The notes under the pieces are model-generated. The model ran no database searches, was not told where the DNA came from, and saw only the letters and a program-made list of their open reading frames with translations. Positions 34,073 through 43,361 of a stretch of DNA of 64,000 nt are shown here, one piece after another. Positions within the stretch are counted from its first letter, which is position 1. Each line of letters starts with the position of its first letter. The stretch covers positions 62,001-126,000 of the forward strand of contig CAVQVN010000002.1 of the NCBI GenBank assembly GCA_963717135.1. Reading direction: 5' to 3'. The stretch is from UBA4744 sp963717135. GTDB lineage: Bacteria > Actinomycetota > Acidimicrobiia > Spongiisociales > UBA4744. The position numbers and the translations under genes were made by a program.

Positions 34073-35847
34073 GCGGCGAGAGACCCTACCGAACTGCCTA
34101 TGCGGCCGACGTGTCCGAGGATCATGCCGGTCAAAGAGTGCGGCTGGCGGGCTGGGTGGCGAGACGCCGTGACCAGGGAGGCGTCTACTTCTTCGACCTC
34201 CGCGATTCATCCGGCGTGTTGCAAGTGATTGTTGATCCCACCGAAGTGCCGTCCGCCCGTGACCTGCGTATGGAATATTGCGTGACCGTCGAGGGTTTCG
34301 TCCGGGTTCGCCCCGAGGGCATGGAGAACCCCGAGATGATCACCGGCCGGGTTGAGCTGGCCGCCGATGACCTCGAGGTGCTCAGCAAGGCCGAACCGCT
34401 TCCGTTCATGCTCGACGACCGATCGGACACGGATGAACGCCTACGACTGGAATACCGTTTTCTCGATCTCCGCCGCCCCCGGATGGCCAGGAACCTCAAA
34501 GCTCGCTCGCAGGCCTCCAGTGCGATTCGCGAGGTTCTCAATGGTCGCGGCTTCCTAGAAGTTGAAACCCCGACCTTGATTCGGTCGACTCCCGAGGGCG
34601 CCCGCGACATGCTGGTGCCCAGCCGTCTTCGGCGAGGAAGCTTCTATGCGCTGCCACAATCGCCACAACTCTTCAAACAACTGCTGATGGTGGGAGGCGT
34701 GGATCGCTATTACCAGATAGCTCGCTGCTACCGGGACGAAGATTTTCGCAGCGATCGGCAGCTCGAGTTCACGCAACTGGATGTGGAGGGCGCGTTCTGG
34801 GGCCGGGAAGGTGTGCTGGAGACCTTTGAGGCCGTCGTGCAGGCAGTCGTTGAGCGCTTGCGGGGAACCGCCCCGGTCATTCCTTTTCCTCGTCTGACCT
34901 ACGCTGAAGCTTTGCTCCGCTACGGAACCGACAAGCCCGATACTCGGTTCGGGATGGAGATCTCGGACCTTGGTGAAGTTTTCCGGGAGACCGGGTTTGG
35001 GGTGTTCTTCGCCACTCTGGAATCTGGAGGCGTGATCCGCGGGTTCAATGCGGGCAAGCATGAGTTGTCACGATCCCAGCTCGATGCTCTGGCCACCCGG
35101 GCCAAAGAACTCGGGGCCAAGGGACTAATCTCTGCGTACGTCGAGGAGGGCGGGTCGTTGCGGTCTCCAACCGCCAAACACTTCTCGACCCTCGAGATCG
35201 GATCCTTGGTCGAGGTGCTCGATGGGGCGCCCGGAGATCTTCTGTTGCTGGTGGCCGATGGCGAAGCGACAGCCGCCGCCGTTCTTGGTCAACTCCGGTT
35301 GGATCTGGGCAGACCCGCCGGGCACGACGAGCTCGAATTCCTCTGGGTGATCGACTTCCCGGTGTTTGATGTCCTGGAGGGCGGGGAGTTGGCGCCCTCT
35401 CACCACCCGTTTACCTCTCCGGTGGATGTCAAAGAGATGCGAGAACACCCCGGCCAGGCTATCGCCAAAGCCTACGATCTGGTCCTCAACGGCAGCGAGT
35501 TGGGGTCCGGGTCGGTCCGAATCCACGACCCCGATGTGCAGCAGGAGGTCTTCGAGATACTCGGTATTTCCAGCGACGAAATCGAACGACGGTTCGGTTG
35601 GTTCGTGAAGGCATTGCGCTACGGCACCCCTCCCCATGCCGGGTTCGCTCTCGGTCTTGATCGGCTGCTGGCCATCCTGCAACAGGAGGCGAGTATCCGG
35701 GACGTGATCCCGTTCCCCAAGACGCAGGCGGGGATCGATCCAATGACCGGGTCCCCGACCATGGTGGACGCGATACAGCTCGCCGAACTGGGCGTAGCGC
35801 TCCAGGCCGATGTCGACCCGGGGGTCCCGGAAGCGGAAGATGGATGA
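34054..35847 (+). CDS. aspS: Aspartate--tRNA ligase
   Basis: 597 residues, bacterial type. N-terminal OB-fold (GWVARRRDQGGVYFFDLRD), class II core with FRSDRQLEFTQLDVE, a GAD insertion domain (about 285-410) and motif 3 FALGLDRLLAIL. Whether it also charges tRNA-Asn cannot be decided here. Its 3' end overlaps rarA by 8 bases. Confidence 0.95.
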   Translation: MDPTAVGGERPYRTAYAADVSEDHAGQRVRLAGWVARRRDQGGVYFFDLRDSSGVLQVIVDPTEVPSARDLRMEYCVTVEGFVRVRPEGMENPEMITGRVELAADDLEVLSKAEPLPFMLDDRSDTDERLRLEYRFLDLRRPRMARNLKARSQASSAIREVLNGRGFLEVETPTLIRSTPEGARDMLVPSRLRRGSFYALPQSPQLFKQLLMVGGVDRYYQIARCYRDEDFRSDRQLEFTQLDVEGAFWGREGVLETFEAVVQAVVERLRGTAPVIPFPRLTYAEALLRYGTDKPDTRFGMEISDLGEVFRETGFGVFFATLESGGVIRGFNAGKHELSRSQLDALATRAKELGAKGLISAYVEEGGSLRSPTAKHFSTLEIGSLVEVLDGAPGDLLLLVADGEATAAAVLGQLRLDLGRPAGHDELEFLWVIDFPVFDVLEGGELAPSHHPFTSPVDVKEMREHPGQAIAKAYDLVLNGSELGSGSVRIHDPDVQQEVFEILGISSDEIERRFGWFVKALRYGTPPHAGFALGLDRLLAILQQEASIRDVIPFPKTQAGIDPMTGSPTMVDAIQLAELGVALQADVDPGVPEAEDG

Positions 35848-37174
35848 CCTCTTCGCTGCCTATCGGGAGGCGCGACAAGCGGAGATAGCTCCGCTCGCCA
35901 CCCGCATGAGGCCGCGCAGCCTCGACGAGGTAGCCGGTCAATCCCATCTCGTCGGTCCCGGGGCGGCGTTCCGCACGATGGTCGAAGCCGGCCGGCCGGT
36001 TTCGATGATCTTGTGGGGGCCGCCCGGCACCGGCAAGACCACCCTGGCCCGCCTGGTGGCCGCCCAATCCGACGCCCGGTTCGAGCAACTGTCGGCCACC
36101 GCGGCCGGGGTGAAAGATGTGCGTGACGTCCTGGCCGGAGCCCGCCGCCGGTTGGGGGAGGAGGATCGACGCACGGTGCTCTTCCTCGACGAAATCCACC
36201 GGTTCAGCAAGTCGCAACAAGACGCCCTACTGCCCGGGGTGGAGGACGGGACCCTGATCCTGGTCGGCGCCACCACCGAGAACCCCTTCTTTGAGGTCAA
36301 TTCGCCGCTCATTTCCCGCTCCACCTTGTTCCGTTTGGAGCGCCTGGAACCGGCCGAAGTGATCGACCTGGTCGACCGGGCTCTCAACGACTCGGAGAGA
36401 GGTTTGGGTGGGATGGGCTTGACGATCGACGAAGATGCCCGCCGAGCCCTCGGGGAGCGTTGTGGAGGCGATGCCCGGCTGGCTCTCAATGCGCTGGAGA
36501 TGGCGGCCCTGTTGGCCCGGTCTGCCGATCATCGAGTGGCGTTCGAGCATGTTGAGGAAGCTTTCCAACGTCGAATTGTGCGCTACGACAAGGGTGGCGA
36601 TCAACACTATGACGTGATCTCGGCGTTCATCAAGAGCATGCGCGGCTCCGATCCGGACGCGGCTCTCTACTGGCTCCACACGATGCTCGAAGCAGGCGAA
36701 GATCCCGAATTCATCGCCCGGCGGATGATCGTCTTCGCCTCCGAAGACGTCGGATTGGCCGACCCGCAGGCGTTGCCGGTGGCAGTCGCAGCCGGACAGG
36801 CGCTGGCCTACGTTGGATTGCCCGAAGCCTCTTTCGCTCTCACCCAGGCCGCTCTTTATCTGGCAGCCGCCCCGAAATCGAACTCGGTCAAGAATTCGAT
36901 GGGAGCCGCCCGCCAGGCCGTTCAGAACTCGCCGGGTGCCGAGGTTCCCGTGCACCTGCGTCAGGCGGGATATCAGGGGGCAGCGCTCCTGGGTCACGGG
37001 GAAGGATATCGGTATCCCCACGATCAGCCCGGCCACATCGTGCGCCAGCAATACCTCCCCGACGGTATCACCGAGGACATCTTCTTTCGTCCCAGCGGCG
37101 AGGGCCGCGAGGCGGAGCTCGCCGAGCGACTGAAAGAGATAGACGCGACTCTGGGAAAGCCCAGGCGGAACTGA
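35840..37174 (+). CDS. rarA: Replication-associated recombination protein A (MgsA/RarA AAA+ ATPase)
   Basis: 444 residues from ATG at 35840, with GGAAG just upstream; an upstream start inside aspS would add 10. Clamp-loader-like ATPase acting at stalled forks. Walker A GPPGTGKTT near 50, Walker B LFLDEIHRFSK, sensor GATTENPFFEVN, and C-terminal tetramerisation region with SMRGSDPDAALYWL and YPHDQPGHIVRQQYLP. Confidence 0.94.
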   Translation: MDDLFAAYREARQAEIAPLATRMRPRSLDEVAGQSHLVGPGAAFRTMVEAGRPVSMILWGPPGTGKTTLARLVAAQSDARFEQLSATAAGVKDVRDVLAGARRRLGEEDRRTVLFLDEIHRFSKSQQDALLPGVEDGTLILVGATTENPFFEVNSPLISRSTLFRLERLEPAEVIDLVDRALNDSERGLGGMGLTIDEDARRALGERCGGDARLALNALEMAALLARSADHRVAFEHVEEAFQRRIVRYDKGGDQHYDVISAFIKSMRGSDPDAALYWLHTMLEAGEDPEFIARRMIVFASEDVGLADPQALPVAVAAGQALAYVGLPEASFALTQAALYLAAAPKSNSVKNSMGAARQAVQNSPGAEVPVHLRQAGYQGAALLGHGEGYRYPHDQPGHIVRQQYLPDGITEDIFFRPSGEGREAELAERLKEIDATLGKPRRN

Positions 37175-37244
37175 ATCAACCAGTTGCCGGTTCTGTCCGG
37201 CTGTGCGAGCCGCGATCGGCGGTGACTGTTTGCCGGCAGATGGC

Positions 37245-37250
37245 TACTCT
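37245..37250 (+). promoter_or_regulatory. -10 box of the small membrane protein gene (leaderless)
   Basis: TACTCT, 7 bases before the ATG at 37258. No ribosome-binding site in between. Confidence 0.45.
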
Positions 37251-37257
37251 CCTTCCC

Positions 37258-37452
37258 ATGTTCAAGAGGACGATCTGGTTCATGTTCGGCGCCATCACCG
37301 GCGCGGTTGGATCGGCCTGGATAGTGGCCCGGATGGCCAGAGCGCGACAATCACTGACCCCGGACAACATGCGCCGCACCGCTCTGGTCGGCGTGGCCGA
37401 CGTCCTGGAAGGGGCCGGGACCCGGCTGCGATCCCCAAACGGTCAAGGCTGA
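37258..37452 (+). CDS. Small membrane protein (DUF6167-like), 64 aa
   Basis: The start is the ATG after a TACTCT box; longer frames are possible but lack support. Sequence: a basic start MFKRTIWF, a Gly/Ala-rich membrane helix (FMFGAITGAVGSAWIVARM), then an amphipathic tail with SLTPDNMRR and VADVLEGAGTRLR. Length, composition and position between rarA and alaS match the small DUF6167-type proteins found there in streptomycetes. Function unknown. Match by pattern and place, not by search. Confidence 0.65.
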   Translation: MFKRTIWFMFGAITGAVGSAWIVARMARARQSLTPDNMRRTALVGVADVLEGAGTRLRSPNGQG

Positions 37453-37466
37453 GGTTGCCCGACCAC

Positions 37467-37472
37467 TAACCT
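37467..37472 (+). promoter_or_regulatory. -10 box of alaS (leaderless)
   Basis: TAACCT, 9 bases before the alaS ATG and 15 bases after the preceding stop. No ribosome-binding site. Confidence 0.45.
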
Positions 37473-37481
37473 GTTGCATCC

Positions 37482-40103
37482 ATGGATTCCAATCAACTGC
37501 GCTCAACCTTCCTGAGGTTCTTCGAGGAACGCTCCCATACCGTGCGACCGTCGGCTTCGTTGATCCCGGTGGACCCTACGTTGCTGCTCAACAACGCCGG
37601 AATGGTCCCTTTCAAGCCATATTTTCTGGGCGAGGAACAGCCTCCTTATGCGCGGGCGGCGTCGTCGCAGAAGTGCGTCAGAACGGTTGACATTGACATC
37701 ATCGGAACGACCGCCCGGCATGCCAGCTTCTTCGAGATGCTCGGCAACTTCTCTTTCGGGGACTACTTCAAAGAGGATGCCATTCCCTGGGCTTTCGAAC
37801 TGGTCACCGAGGGCTTCGGGATGGACCCCGAGTTCCTGTGGTTCACAGTCCATGAAACCGACGATGAGGCAGCCCAGATCTGGCTCGACAAGGTGGGCGT
37901 CCAGCCGCACCGACTGCAGCGTCGTGACCACGACAATTTCTGGCAGATGGGGGTGGCAGGACCCTGTGGCCCCAGTTCGGAGATCTTCTTCGACCGGGGT
38001 GCGGCCTACGGGCCGGATGGAGGGCCGGTAGTCGACGAAGAGCGTTTTGTGGAGATCTGGAATCTGGTTTTCATGCAGAACATCCAAGACACCCCGTATC
38101 ACGTGATTGGTGACCTGCCGGCCAAGAGCATCGACACCGGCATGGGGCTCGAGCGAATGGCCACGGTTCTTCAGGGAGTTGAGACTCTGTTTGATATCGA
38201 TACCGTCCGACACGTGCTCGATACGGCAGCCTCCTTCGCCGGGGTCACATACGGGGAAGATCCGATGGTCGACGTCTCACTCCGGGTGCTGGCCGACCAC
38301 GGTCGCGCCATGACCTTCCTCATCGGAGACGGAGTCGTGCCGTCCAACGACGGCCGCGGCTATGTACTGCGACGGATCCTGCGGAGAGCGGTGCGGCATG
38401 CCTGGCGGCTGGGGGGCAAAGGGTTGATCACCCCCAAGCTGGTCCAGGCGACGGTCGAGGTGATGGCCGCCGGCTACCCCGAATTGCTGAACCAGCAGGA
38501 TTTCGTCACCGATGTCGTTACCCGCGAGGAGACCCGATTCCGCCAGACCCTCCAGTCGGGACACAGTCTGCTGGAGAGTGAATTGGAGACCGTACCGGCC
38601 GGCGGGCTCCTGTCCGGGGACACCACGTTCAAGTTGCACGACACTTTCGGCTTCCCGGTGGAGCTCACCAAAGAGATCGCCGGCGAACGAGGAGTGGACG
38701 TCGATTTGGAGGCGTTCGAGACTGCCATGGAGGAGCAGCGCAAACGAGCCCGGGCCGCCTGGAAAGGCGGCGAGGACTCTGCCACAGCCGACGTATACCG
38801 GGCGCTACTCGACGACATCGGACCCTCGGACTTCGTCGGATACACCGCAGAAGCCGGCCGCGGTCGGGTTCTGGCGCTGTTGCGCGAAGGATCACCAATC
38901 GATCGGGTCGAAGAGGGCATGGAGGTCGAGGTGTTCCTCGACAGCACTCCCTTCTACGCCGAAGCGGGCGGGCAGGTAGGCGATACGGGATTGATCGAGA
39001 CCGAGACCGGACGTCTGGTGGTGAAGGATACGCAAGCCGGGGTCCCCGGCCTCAACGGGCATCGAGGGATCGTTGCCCGCGGGTTCGTGCAAGTCGGACA
39101 AGATGCCGACGCCCGCATCGATTCGCCCCGAAGGGAGGGGATCCGCAAGAGCCACACGGGCACTCACGTTTTGCATTGGGCACTTCGCAATGTGCTGGGC
39201 CAGCACGTCCAGCAGGCCGGATCACTGGTCCAGAACGGTCGATTGCGGTTTGACTTCAGCCACTTCGGCGGTCTCGATCCCGGTGAGTTTGCCGAGGTCG
39301 AGCGGCTCGCCAACGAACGGGTGACGGCCAACGCCGGGGTCCGCTCATTCGAGACAAGCAAGGATGAGGCAAAAGCGCTTGGGGCGCTGGCCTTCTTCGG
39401 GGACAAATACGGCGACGTCGTCCGGGTTGTTGAGATCGGGGACTACTCGAAAGAATTGTGCGGGGGGACTCATACACCCTCGGCCGGTCAGGTGGGTCCC
39501 CTGGTCGTGCTCGGGGAGTCGTCGATCGGATCCAATCTCCGGCGCATCGAGGCACTTTCGGGCGATCGCGCCTACCAGTACTTCGCCGGATTACGCCGGC
39601 AGTTGACCGACGCCGGCCGCCTGCTCCATGCCCAGCCTGAGGAAGTCGCCGACCGGGTCGCCACTCTGATAGAGCGAACCAAGACTCTTGAAGCAGAGCT
39701 TGCGACCGTCGGTCAGAAAGCCCGCTCGGAAGTGGCGGCCGACATCGCCGAATCCTCCGAACCGATCAACGACACCTTCCTGGCAGTGGCTGCCGTCGGG
39801 GAGATGCCGCCGGACCAACTGCGGGTGTTGGCGCTGCAAGTGCGTGATCGAATCAAGCGGGGAGTGGTAGTGCTGGGCTGCACCCACGCCGGCAAGGGCG
39901 CGTTGATCGGGGCGGTCACCGGTGACCTGGTTGCTTCCGGAGTATCGGCAGCCGAGCTGATACTGCCGGCCGCCCGGGTCCTGGGCGGCGGTGGCAGCCG
40001 GGATCCGGAGCTGGCCCAGGCTGGAGGCCCGAAGGGAGACCATTTGCCGGAAGCCTTGGACGCGGCCCGGGAGGCGGCTGCCCAAACGTTGGCGGAGGTA
40101 TGA
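37482..40103 (+). CDS. alaS: Alanine--tRNA ligase
   Basis: 873 residues, full length. Catalytic core (NNAGMVPFKPYFLG, FEMLGNFSFGDYFK), editing domain with the zinc-site motifs HTGTHVLHWAL and CGGTHTPSAGQVG, and the C-terminal C-Ala domain (GGGGSRDPELAQAGG). Heads an operon with ruvX, mltG and aroE, all joined by ATGA overlaps. Confidence 0.96.
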   Translation: MDSNQLRSTFLRFFEERSHTVRPSASLIPVDPTLLLNNAGMVPFKPYFLGEEQPPYARAASSQKCVRTVDIDIIGTTARHASFFEMLGNFSFGDYFKEDAIPWAFELVTEGFGMDPEFLWFTVHETDDEAAQIWLDKVGVQPHRLQRRDHDNFWQMGVAGPCGPSSEIFFDRGAAYGPDGGPVVDEERFVEIWNLVFMQNIQDTPYHVIGDLPAKSIDTGMGLERMATVLQGVETLFDIDTVRHVLDTAASFAGVTYGEDPMVDVSLRVLADHGRAMTFLIGDGVVPSNDGRGYVLRRILRRAVRHAWRLGGKGLITPKLVQATVEVMAAGYPELLNQQDFVTDVVTREETRFRQTLQSGHSLLESELETVPAGGLLSGDTTFKLHDTFGFPVELTKEIAGERGVDVDLEAFETAMEEQRKRARAAWKGGEDSATADVYRALLDDIGPSDFVGYTAEAGRGRVLALLREGSPIDRVEEGMEVEVFLDSTPFYAEAGGQVGDTGLIETETGRLVVKDTQAGVPGLNGHRGIVARGFVQVGQDADARIDSPRREGIRKSHTGTHVLHWALRNVLGQHVQQAGSLVQNGRLRFDFSHFGGLDPGEFAEVERLANERVTANAGVRSFETSKDEAKALGALAFFGDKYGDVVRVVEIGDYSKELCGGTHTPSAGQVGPLVVLGESSIGSNLRRIEALSGDRAYQYFAGLRRQLTDAGRLLHAQPEEVADRVATLIERTKTLEAELATVGQKARSEVAADIAESSEPINDTFLAVAAVGEMPPDQLRVLALQVRDRIKRGVVVLGCTHAGKGALIGAVTGDLVASGVSAAELILPAARVLGGGGSRDPELAQAGGPKGDHLPEALDAAREAAAQTLAEV

Positions 40104-40516
40104 AGCTGGGCCGGATCATGGGGCTCGATTACGGTACGCGGCGAATCGGAGTGGCGCTCTCGGATTTGTTGCATCTCACCGCCCAACCGCACTCGGTGCT
40201 CGAGGCCGATTCGGATCTGCTTCCGAGCGAGCTACGTCGATTGACCGAAGAGCACGACGTTGAATCGATCGTGGTCGGATTACCGGTGAATCTGGCCGGA
40301 CGCGAGACCCAGTCTGCCGATGGCGCCAGACGCCTGGCAACCCTGGCAGCCGAGGCAACCGGATTGCCGGTGAGCATGTCCGACGAGCGGTTCACTACTA
40401 AGACCGCCGAACGCACTTTGATCACCGCCAATGTCCGACGTCGACGTCGCAAACAGGTGATAGACAAGGTGGCTGCCGCCGTCATGCTGCAGTCGTTTCT
40501 GGATGGCCGACGATGA
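40100..40516 (+). CDS. ruvX: Putative Holliday junction resolvase / pre-16S rRNA nuclease YqgF
   Basis: 138 residues. RNase H-like fold with IMGLDYGTRRIGVALSD (catalytic Asp), IVVGLPVNLAGRE, SDERFTTKTAE and DKVAAAVMLQ (second Asp). The family is implicated in 16S rRNA 5' maturation. Overlaps alaS and mltG by 4 bases. Confidence 0.93.
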   Translation: MKLGRIMGLDYGTRRIGVALSDLLHLTAQPHSVLEADSDLLPSELRRLTEEHDVESIVVGLPVNLAGRETQSADGARRLATLAAEATGLPVSMSDERFTTKTAERTLITANVRRRRRKQVIDKVAAAVMLQSFLDGRR

Positions 40517-41598
40517 CCGCCAATCCTCTAGGTGGACACGGCGAAGGTCGGCGCAGGCTGGCCGGGTTTGTGTTATTGGTCGTCATTCTCGGTGGGGCGT
40601 ACTTGGGGGCCCGCTGGTTGGCCGACTGGGTGGGTGGATTGGGCGGCGTGTCGGACGTGACCGCGCCTCCCGGGATCCAACCCGGCCTGCCGGTATCTGT
40701 CGAGATCCCGCCCGGCGCGGCTGCCAGACAGATAGGAGTGATTCTGGCTGAGGCCGGGGTGGTGGATTCCGCCGCCCAATTCGAATTGGCCGCCCGCACC
40801 TCCGAAACGGCCGAGCGTCTCCAGGCCGGCGAATACGATCTGCAGACGGGGATGACCAACGATGTCGTCATCGAGCTGCTCCTCGAGGGACCCGTGATCG
40901 AGACGTTCCGGATCACCGTGCGGGAGGGCCTGTGGATCGGTGAGATCTTCGACGAGATTGCCCGCCAGACGGATTTCTCAGCCGCCGAACTGCAACAGGA
41001 GCTGGTGGAGGTGGAGACCTCGCTTCTTCGGGGTCCGGCCGCCGATCCCGTCTCCTGGGAAGGTCTGTTGTTCCCCGACACGTACGACTTTCCGCTCGAC
41101 GCAGGTCCGCGCGACATCCTGCAACGCCTGGCCGACACGATGGAGCAACGGGTCGCCGAGATCGATTGGTCGGGACTGGCCGCGCGAGGATTGTCCGTCT
41201 ACGACGGGATCATCATCGCCTCGTTGATCGAGTCGGAAGCCGGCGTCGATGGCGACCGGCCCTTGATCGCCAGTGTGGTGGTCAATCGGCTGGAGATGCC
41301 CATGATGCTCGGCATCGACGCCACCGTTATCTACGCGTTGGGGGAGCGCGGAAAGAGCCTCACCCAGTCGGATCTCGAAATCGATTCGGCCTACAACACC
41401 CGCCGGGTCGCCGGGTTGCCTCCTACCCCAATCGGGGCTCCCGGACGGCTATCCCTGGAGGCGGCTGCGGCACCGGCGGATACCGAGTTCCTCTACTACG
41501 TGCTGACCTCGGCCACCGGTGAACATTCCTTCACAGCCAGTTACGACGAATTTCTGGCGTGGAAAGCGCAAGCCCAGAACGATGGGCTCATTCCATGA
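40513..41598 (+). CDS. mltG: Endolytic transglycosylase MltG
   Basis: 361 residues. Cleaves nascent glycan strands and so ends their growth. A basic N-terminus, one membrane helix (about 18-36), a LysM-like domain and the YceG catalytic region with IIASLIESEAGV (catalytic Glu), VVNRLEMPMMLGIDATVIYAL, YNTRRVAGLPPTPIGAPG and the terminal YYVLTSATGEHSF. ATGA overlaps on both sides. Confidence 0.93.
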   Translation: MTANPLGGHGEGRRRLAGFVLLVVILGGAYLGARWLADWVGGLGGVSDVTAPPGIQPGLPVSVEIPPGAAARQIGVILAEAGVVDSAAQFELAARTSETAERLQAGEYDLQTGMTNDVVIELLLEGPVIETFRITVREGLWIGEIFDEIARQTDFSAAELQQELVEVETSLLRGPAADPVSWEGLLFPDTYDFPLDAGPRDILQRLADTMEQRVAEIDWSGLAARGLSVYDGIIIASLIESEAGVDGDRPLIASVVVNRLEMPMMLGIDATVIYALGERGKSLTQSDLEIDSAYNTRRVAGLPPTPIGAPGRLSLEAAAAPADTEFLYYVLTSATGEHSFTASYDEFLAWKAQAQNDGLIP

Positions 41599-42407
41599 TG
41601 CTCGGAGGTCCGGTCACGTTTCTCGACCTGGTCCTGTTCGGTGATCCCGTCGATCACTCGTTGTCGCCGGTAATCCAGCAAGCAGCCCTCGACGCGACCG
41701 GTCTGGGAGGTAACTACCGCGCCATTCGAGTGGATGCCGAGGGATTCCGACGGGGATGTGCAGATCTCCGGGCCGGGCGTCTGCACGGAGCCAACGTCAC
41801 CATGCCGCACAAGCGTCTGGCGGCCGAGGAGACCGACGAACGATTGCCGGGCGCCGAACGGTCAAAATCGGTCAACACCATCGTCGTGGATAGATCCCGG
41901 CTCATAGGACACAGCACCGACATCAATGGAGTGCAGCAGGTCTGGCGAGAGTCCGGTTTGTCCGAAGAGGCTCCGGTGTTGGTACTCGGCGCCGGCGGAG
42001 CGGCGGCCGCCGCCCTGATCGGGCTGGAAACGCACGAACTCTCCCTGGCCTCACGTTGCCGGGCATCGGCGGAGAGGTTGGTGGAAGAGATTGATGTGCA
42101 AGTGGATCTGGTGCCGTGGGGAACCCCCTTACCCGGTGCGGTGGTCGTCAACGCCACGCCCTTGGGAATGGGTGGCGAGAGCCTTCCATCAGGTGTCGTG
42201 GAGGAGTCGGCCGGGTTGCTCGACATGGCATATCGCCGGGGAAACACGCCGGCCGTGGAGGTCGCCCGCCGGTTGCGCCTTCCCCACGGGACCGGCACGG
42301 ACGTGTTGATTGCGCAGGCGGCCGTTTCGTTCTCTCTGTGGACCGGCTTGCCGGCACCTGTTCAACAGATGCGAACTGCTCTGCAAAAGGCTCAAGCGAC
42401 CGGTTAG
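41595..42407 (+). CDS. aroE: Shikimate dehydrogenase
   Basis: 270 residues from the ATG that overlaps the mltG stop; a tandem ATG follows. Reduces 3-dehydroshikimate with NADPH. Substrate-binding DPVDHSLSPVIQQAA, catalytic Lys in NVTMPHKRLA, NTIV, nucleotide-binding GAGGAAAAAL and NATPLGM. The other shikimate genes aroC, aroK, aroB lie 10 kb downstream past the pilus locus. Confidence 0.93.
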   Translation: MMLGGPVTFLDLVLFGDPVDHSLSPVIQQAALDATGLGGNYRAIRVDAEGFRRGCADLRAGRLHGANVTMPHKRLAAEETDERLPGAERSKSVNTIVVDRSRLIGHSTDINGVQQVWRESGLSEEAPVLVLGAGGAAAAALIGLETHELSLASRCRASAERLVEEIDVQVDLVPWGTPLPGAVVVNATPLGMGGESLPSGVVEESAGLLDMAYRRGNTPAVEVARRLRLPHGTGTDVLIAQAAVSFSLWTGLPAPVQQMRTALQKAQATG

Positions 42408-42410
42408 CTC

Positions 42411-42436
42411 CGCCGAAACTCCCTGAGGAGTCGGTA
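42411..42436 (+). promoter_or_regulatory. Leader hairpin before the pilus operon, possibly related to the pilT/pilA leader motif
   Basis: Directly after aroE, CGCCGAAACTCCCTGAGGAGTCGG can fold as ACUCC-CUGA-GGAGU closed by CCG/CGG. It shares GCCGAAACTC with the pilT leader. The similarity is short and may be chance. Confidence 0.25.
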
Positions 42437-42449
42437 CGGAGGAGACATC

Positions 42450-43361
42450 ATGTCGTTAACGGGTGCGCTCGAGGCGTTTCCGCTGCCCGAAGTGCTGCGC
42501 TTGCTGGCGCGGTCGTCGAAAAGCGGAGCCCTTCGGATCGATGCAGCCGACCTGCAAGGGAGGCTCTATCTGGCGGACGGTTTCCTTACTTATGCAACCA
42601 CTCGCCACGAAGAGGATCTGGCTGCTGATCTGGTTACCGCCGGCCTGATCGATTCCCAGGATTGGGTGCTGGTTGAGCGCCGTGAAAAGAACGTCGCCGA
42701 GGTGTTGAGTGAGTCGGCAACCGAGCAACAACTGACCGATCTGCTCACCGATCAGATTGCTGATGTGATCTTCCGGCTCGTGCGCCGCACCGACGGCAGC
42801 TTCGAATTCTCCGAATCCGTGGGTCCCCGCTACGACACCGGGGTGCGGATTGATGTGGACGGGTGTATCGCAGAGGCAGCAGAGCGAAATATCCGGTGGA
42901 CGGAGATCGAATCGGTGATCCCGGCGATCACCTTCCATCTCAGGATGGTTCCCGACCTCACCGATCGGGCCGAAGTGTCTTTGCCCGCTACCACCTGGCA
43001 GATTCTGGCCGCATTGCATGGGGAGGGCAGCATCGAAGAAGTAGCCAGGCGTCTGGGCATGACCGATTTTGCCGTCGGTCAGGTGATGGCCGGGTTGGTG
43101 AGAGATGGTTTGCTGGAGATCGTGGATCTTCCACCTGAGGCAGCCTACGCCTATGGGGAGGATCCCGACACTAAGGAGGAAGTCCAACCGGATCGCACCG
43201 ATCCACCCGACCAAACCGAAGATGACACATTCTTCTTGCGGGGCGCCCTGTCAGAGGTCGTCGCAGCCGAGGGAGATGTGAATCCGGGGACCGTGGCCCG
43301 GAAGCACGGCCTCGGGGCCCGGGTGCAGGAAGCCAGAGAAGCCGAGGAAACCGGTGAGTAG
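42450..43361 (+). CDS. DUF4388 (PATAN-like) domain protein heading the pilus operon
   Basis: 303 residues, with GGAGGAG 6 bases before ATG. The DUF4388 domain is at the N-terminus (LTGALEAFPLPEVLRLLARS, SGALRIDAADLQGRLYLADG; about 1-110). The middle part has a winged-helix look (about 170-230: TTWQILAALHGEGSIEEVARRLGM), and the C-terminal third is acidic and probably disordered. DUF4388 proteins are found in signalling systems that use c-di-GMP or response regulators. The 8-base overlap with pilB makes a role in controlling the pilus likely; that is inference. Confidence 0.75.
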   Translation: MSLTGALEAFPLPEVLRLLARSSKSGALRIDAADLQGRLYLADGFLTYATTRHEEDLAADLVTAGLIDSQDWVLVERREKNVAEVLSESATEQQLTDLLTDQIADVIFRLVRRTDGSFEFSESVGPRYDTGVRIDVDGCIAEAAERNIRWTEIESVIPAITFHLRMVPDLTDRAEVSLPATTWQILAALHGEGSIEEVARRLGMTDFAVGQVMAGLVRDGLLEIVDLPPEAAYAYGEDPDTKEEVQPDRTDPPDQTEDDTFFLRGALSEVVAAEGDVNPGTVARKHGLGARVQEAREAEETGE

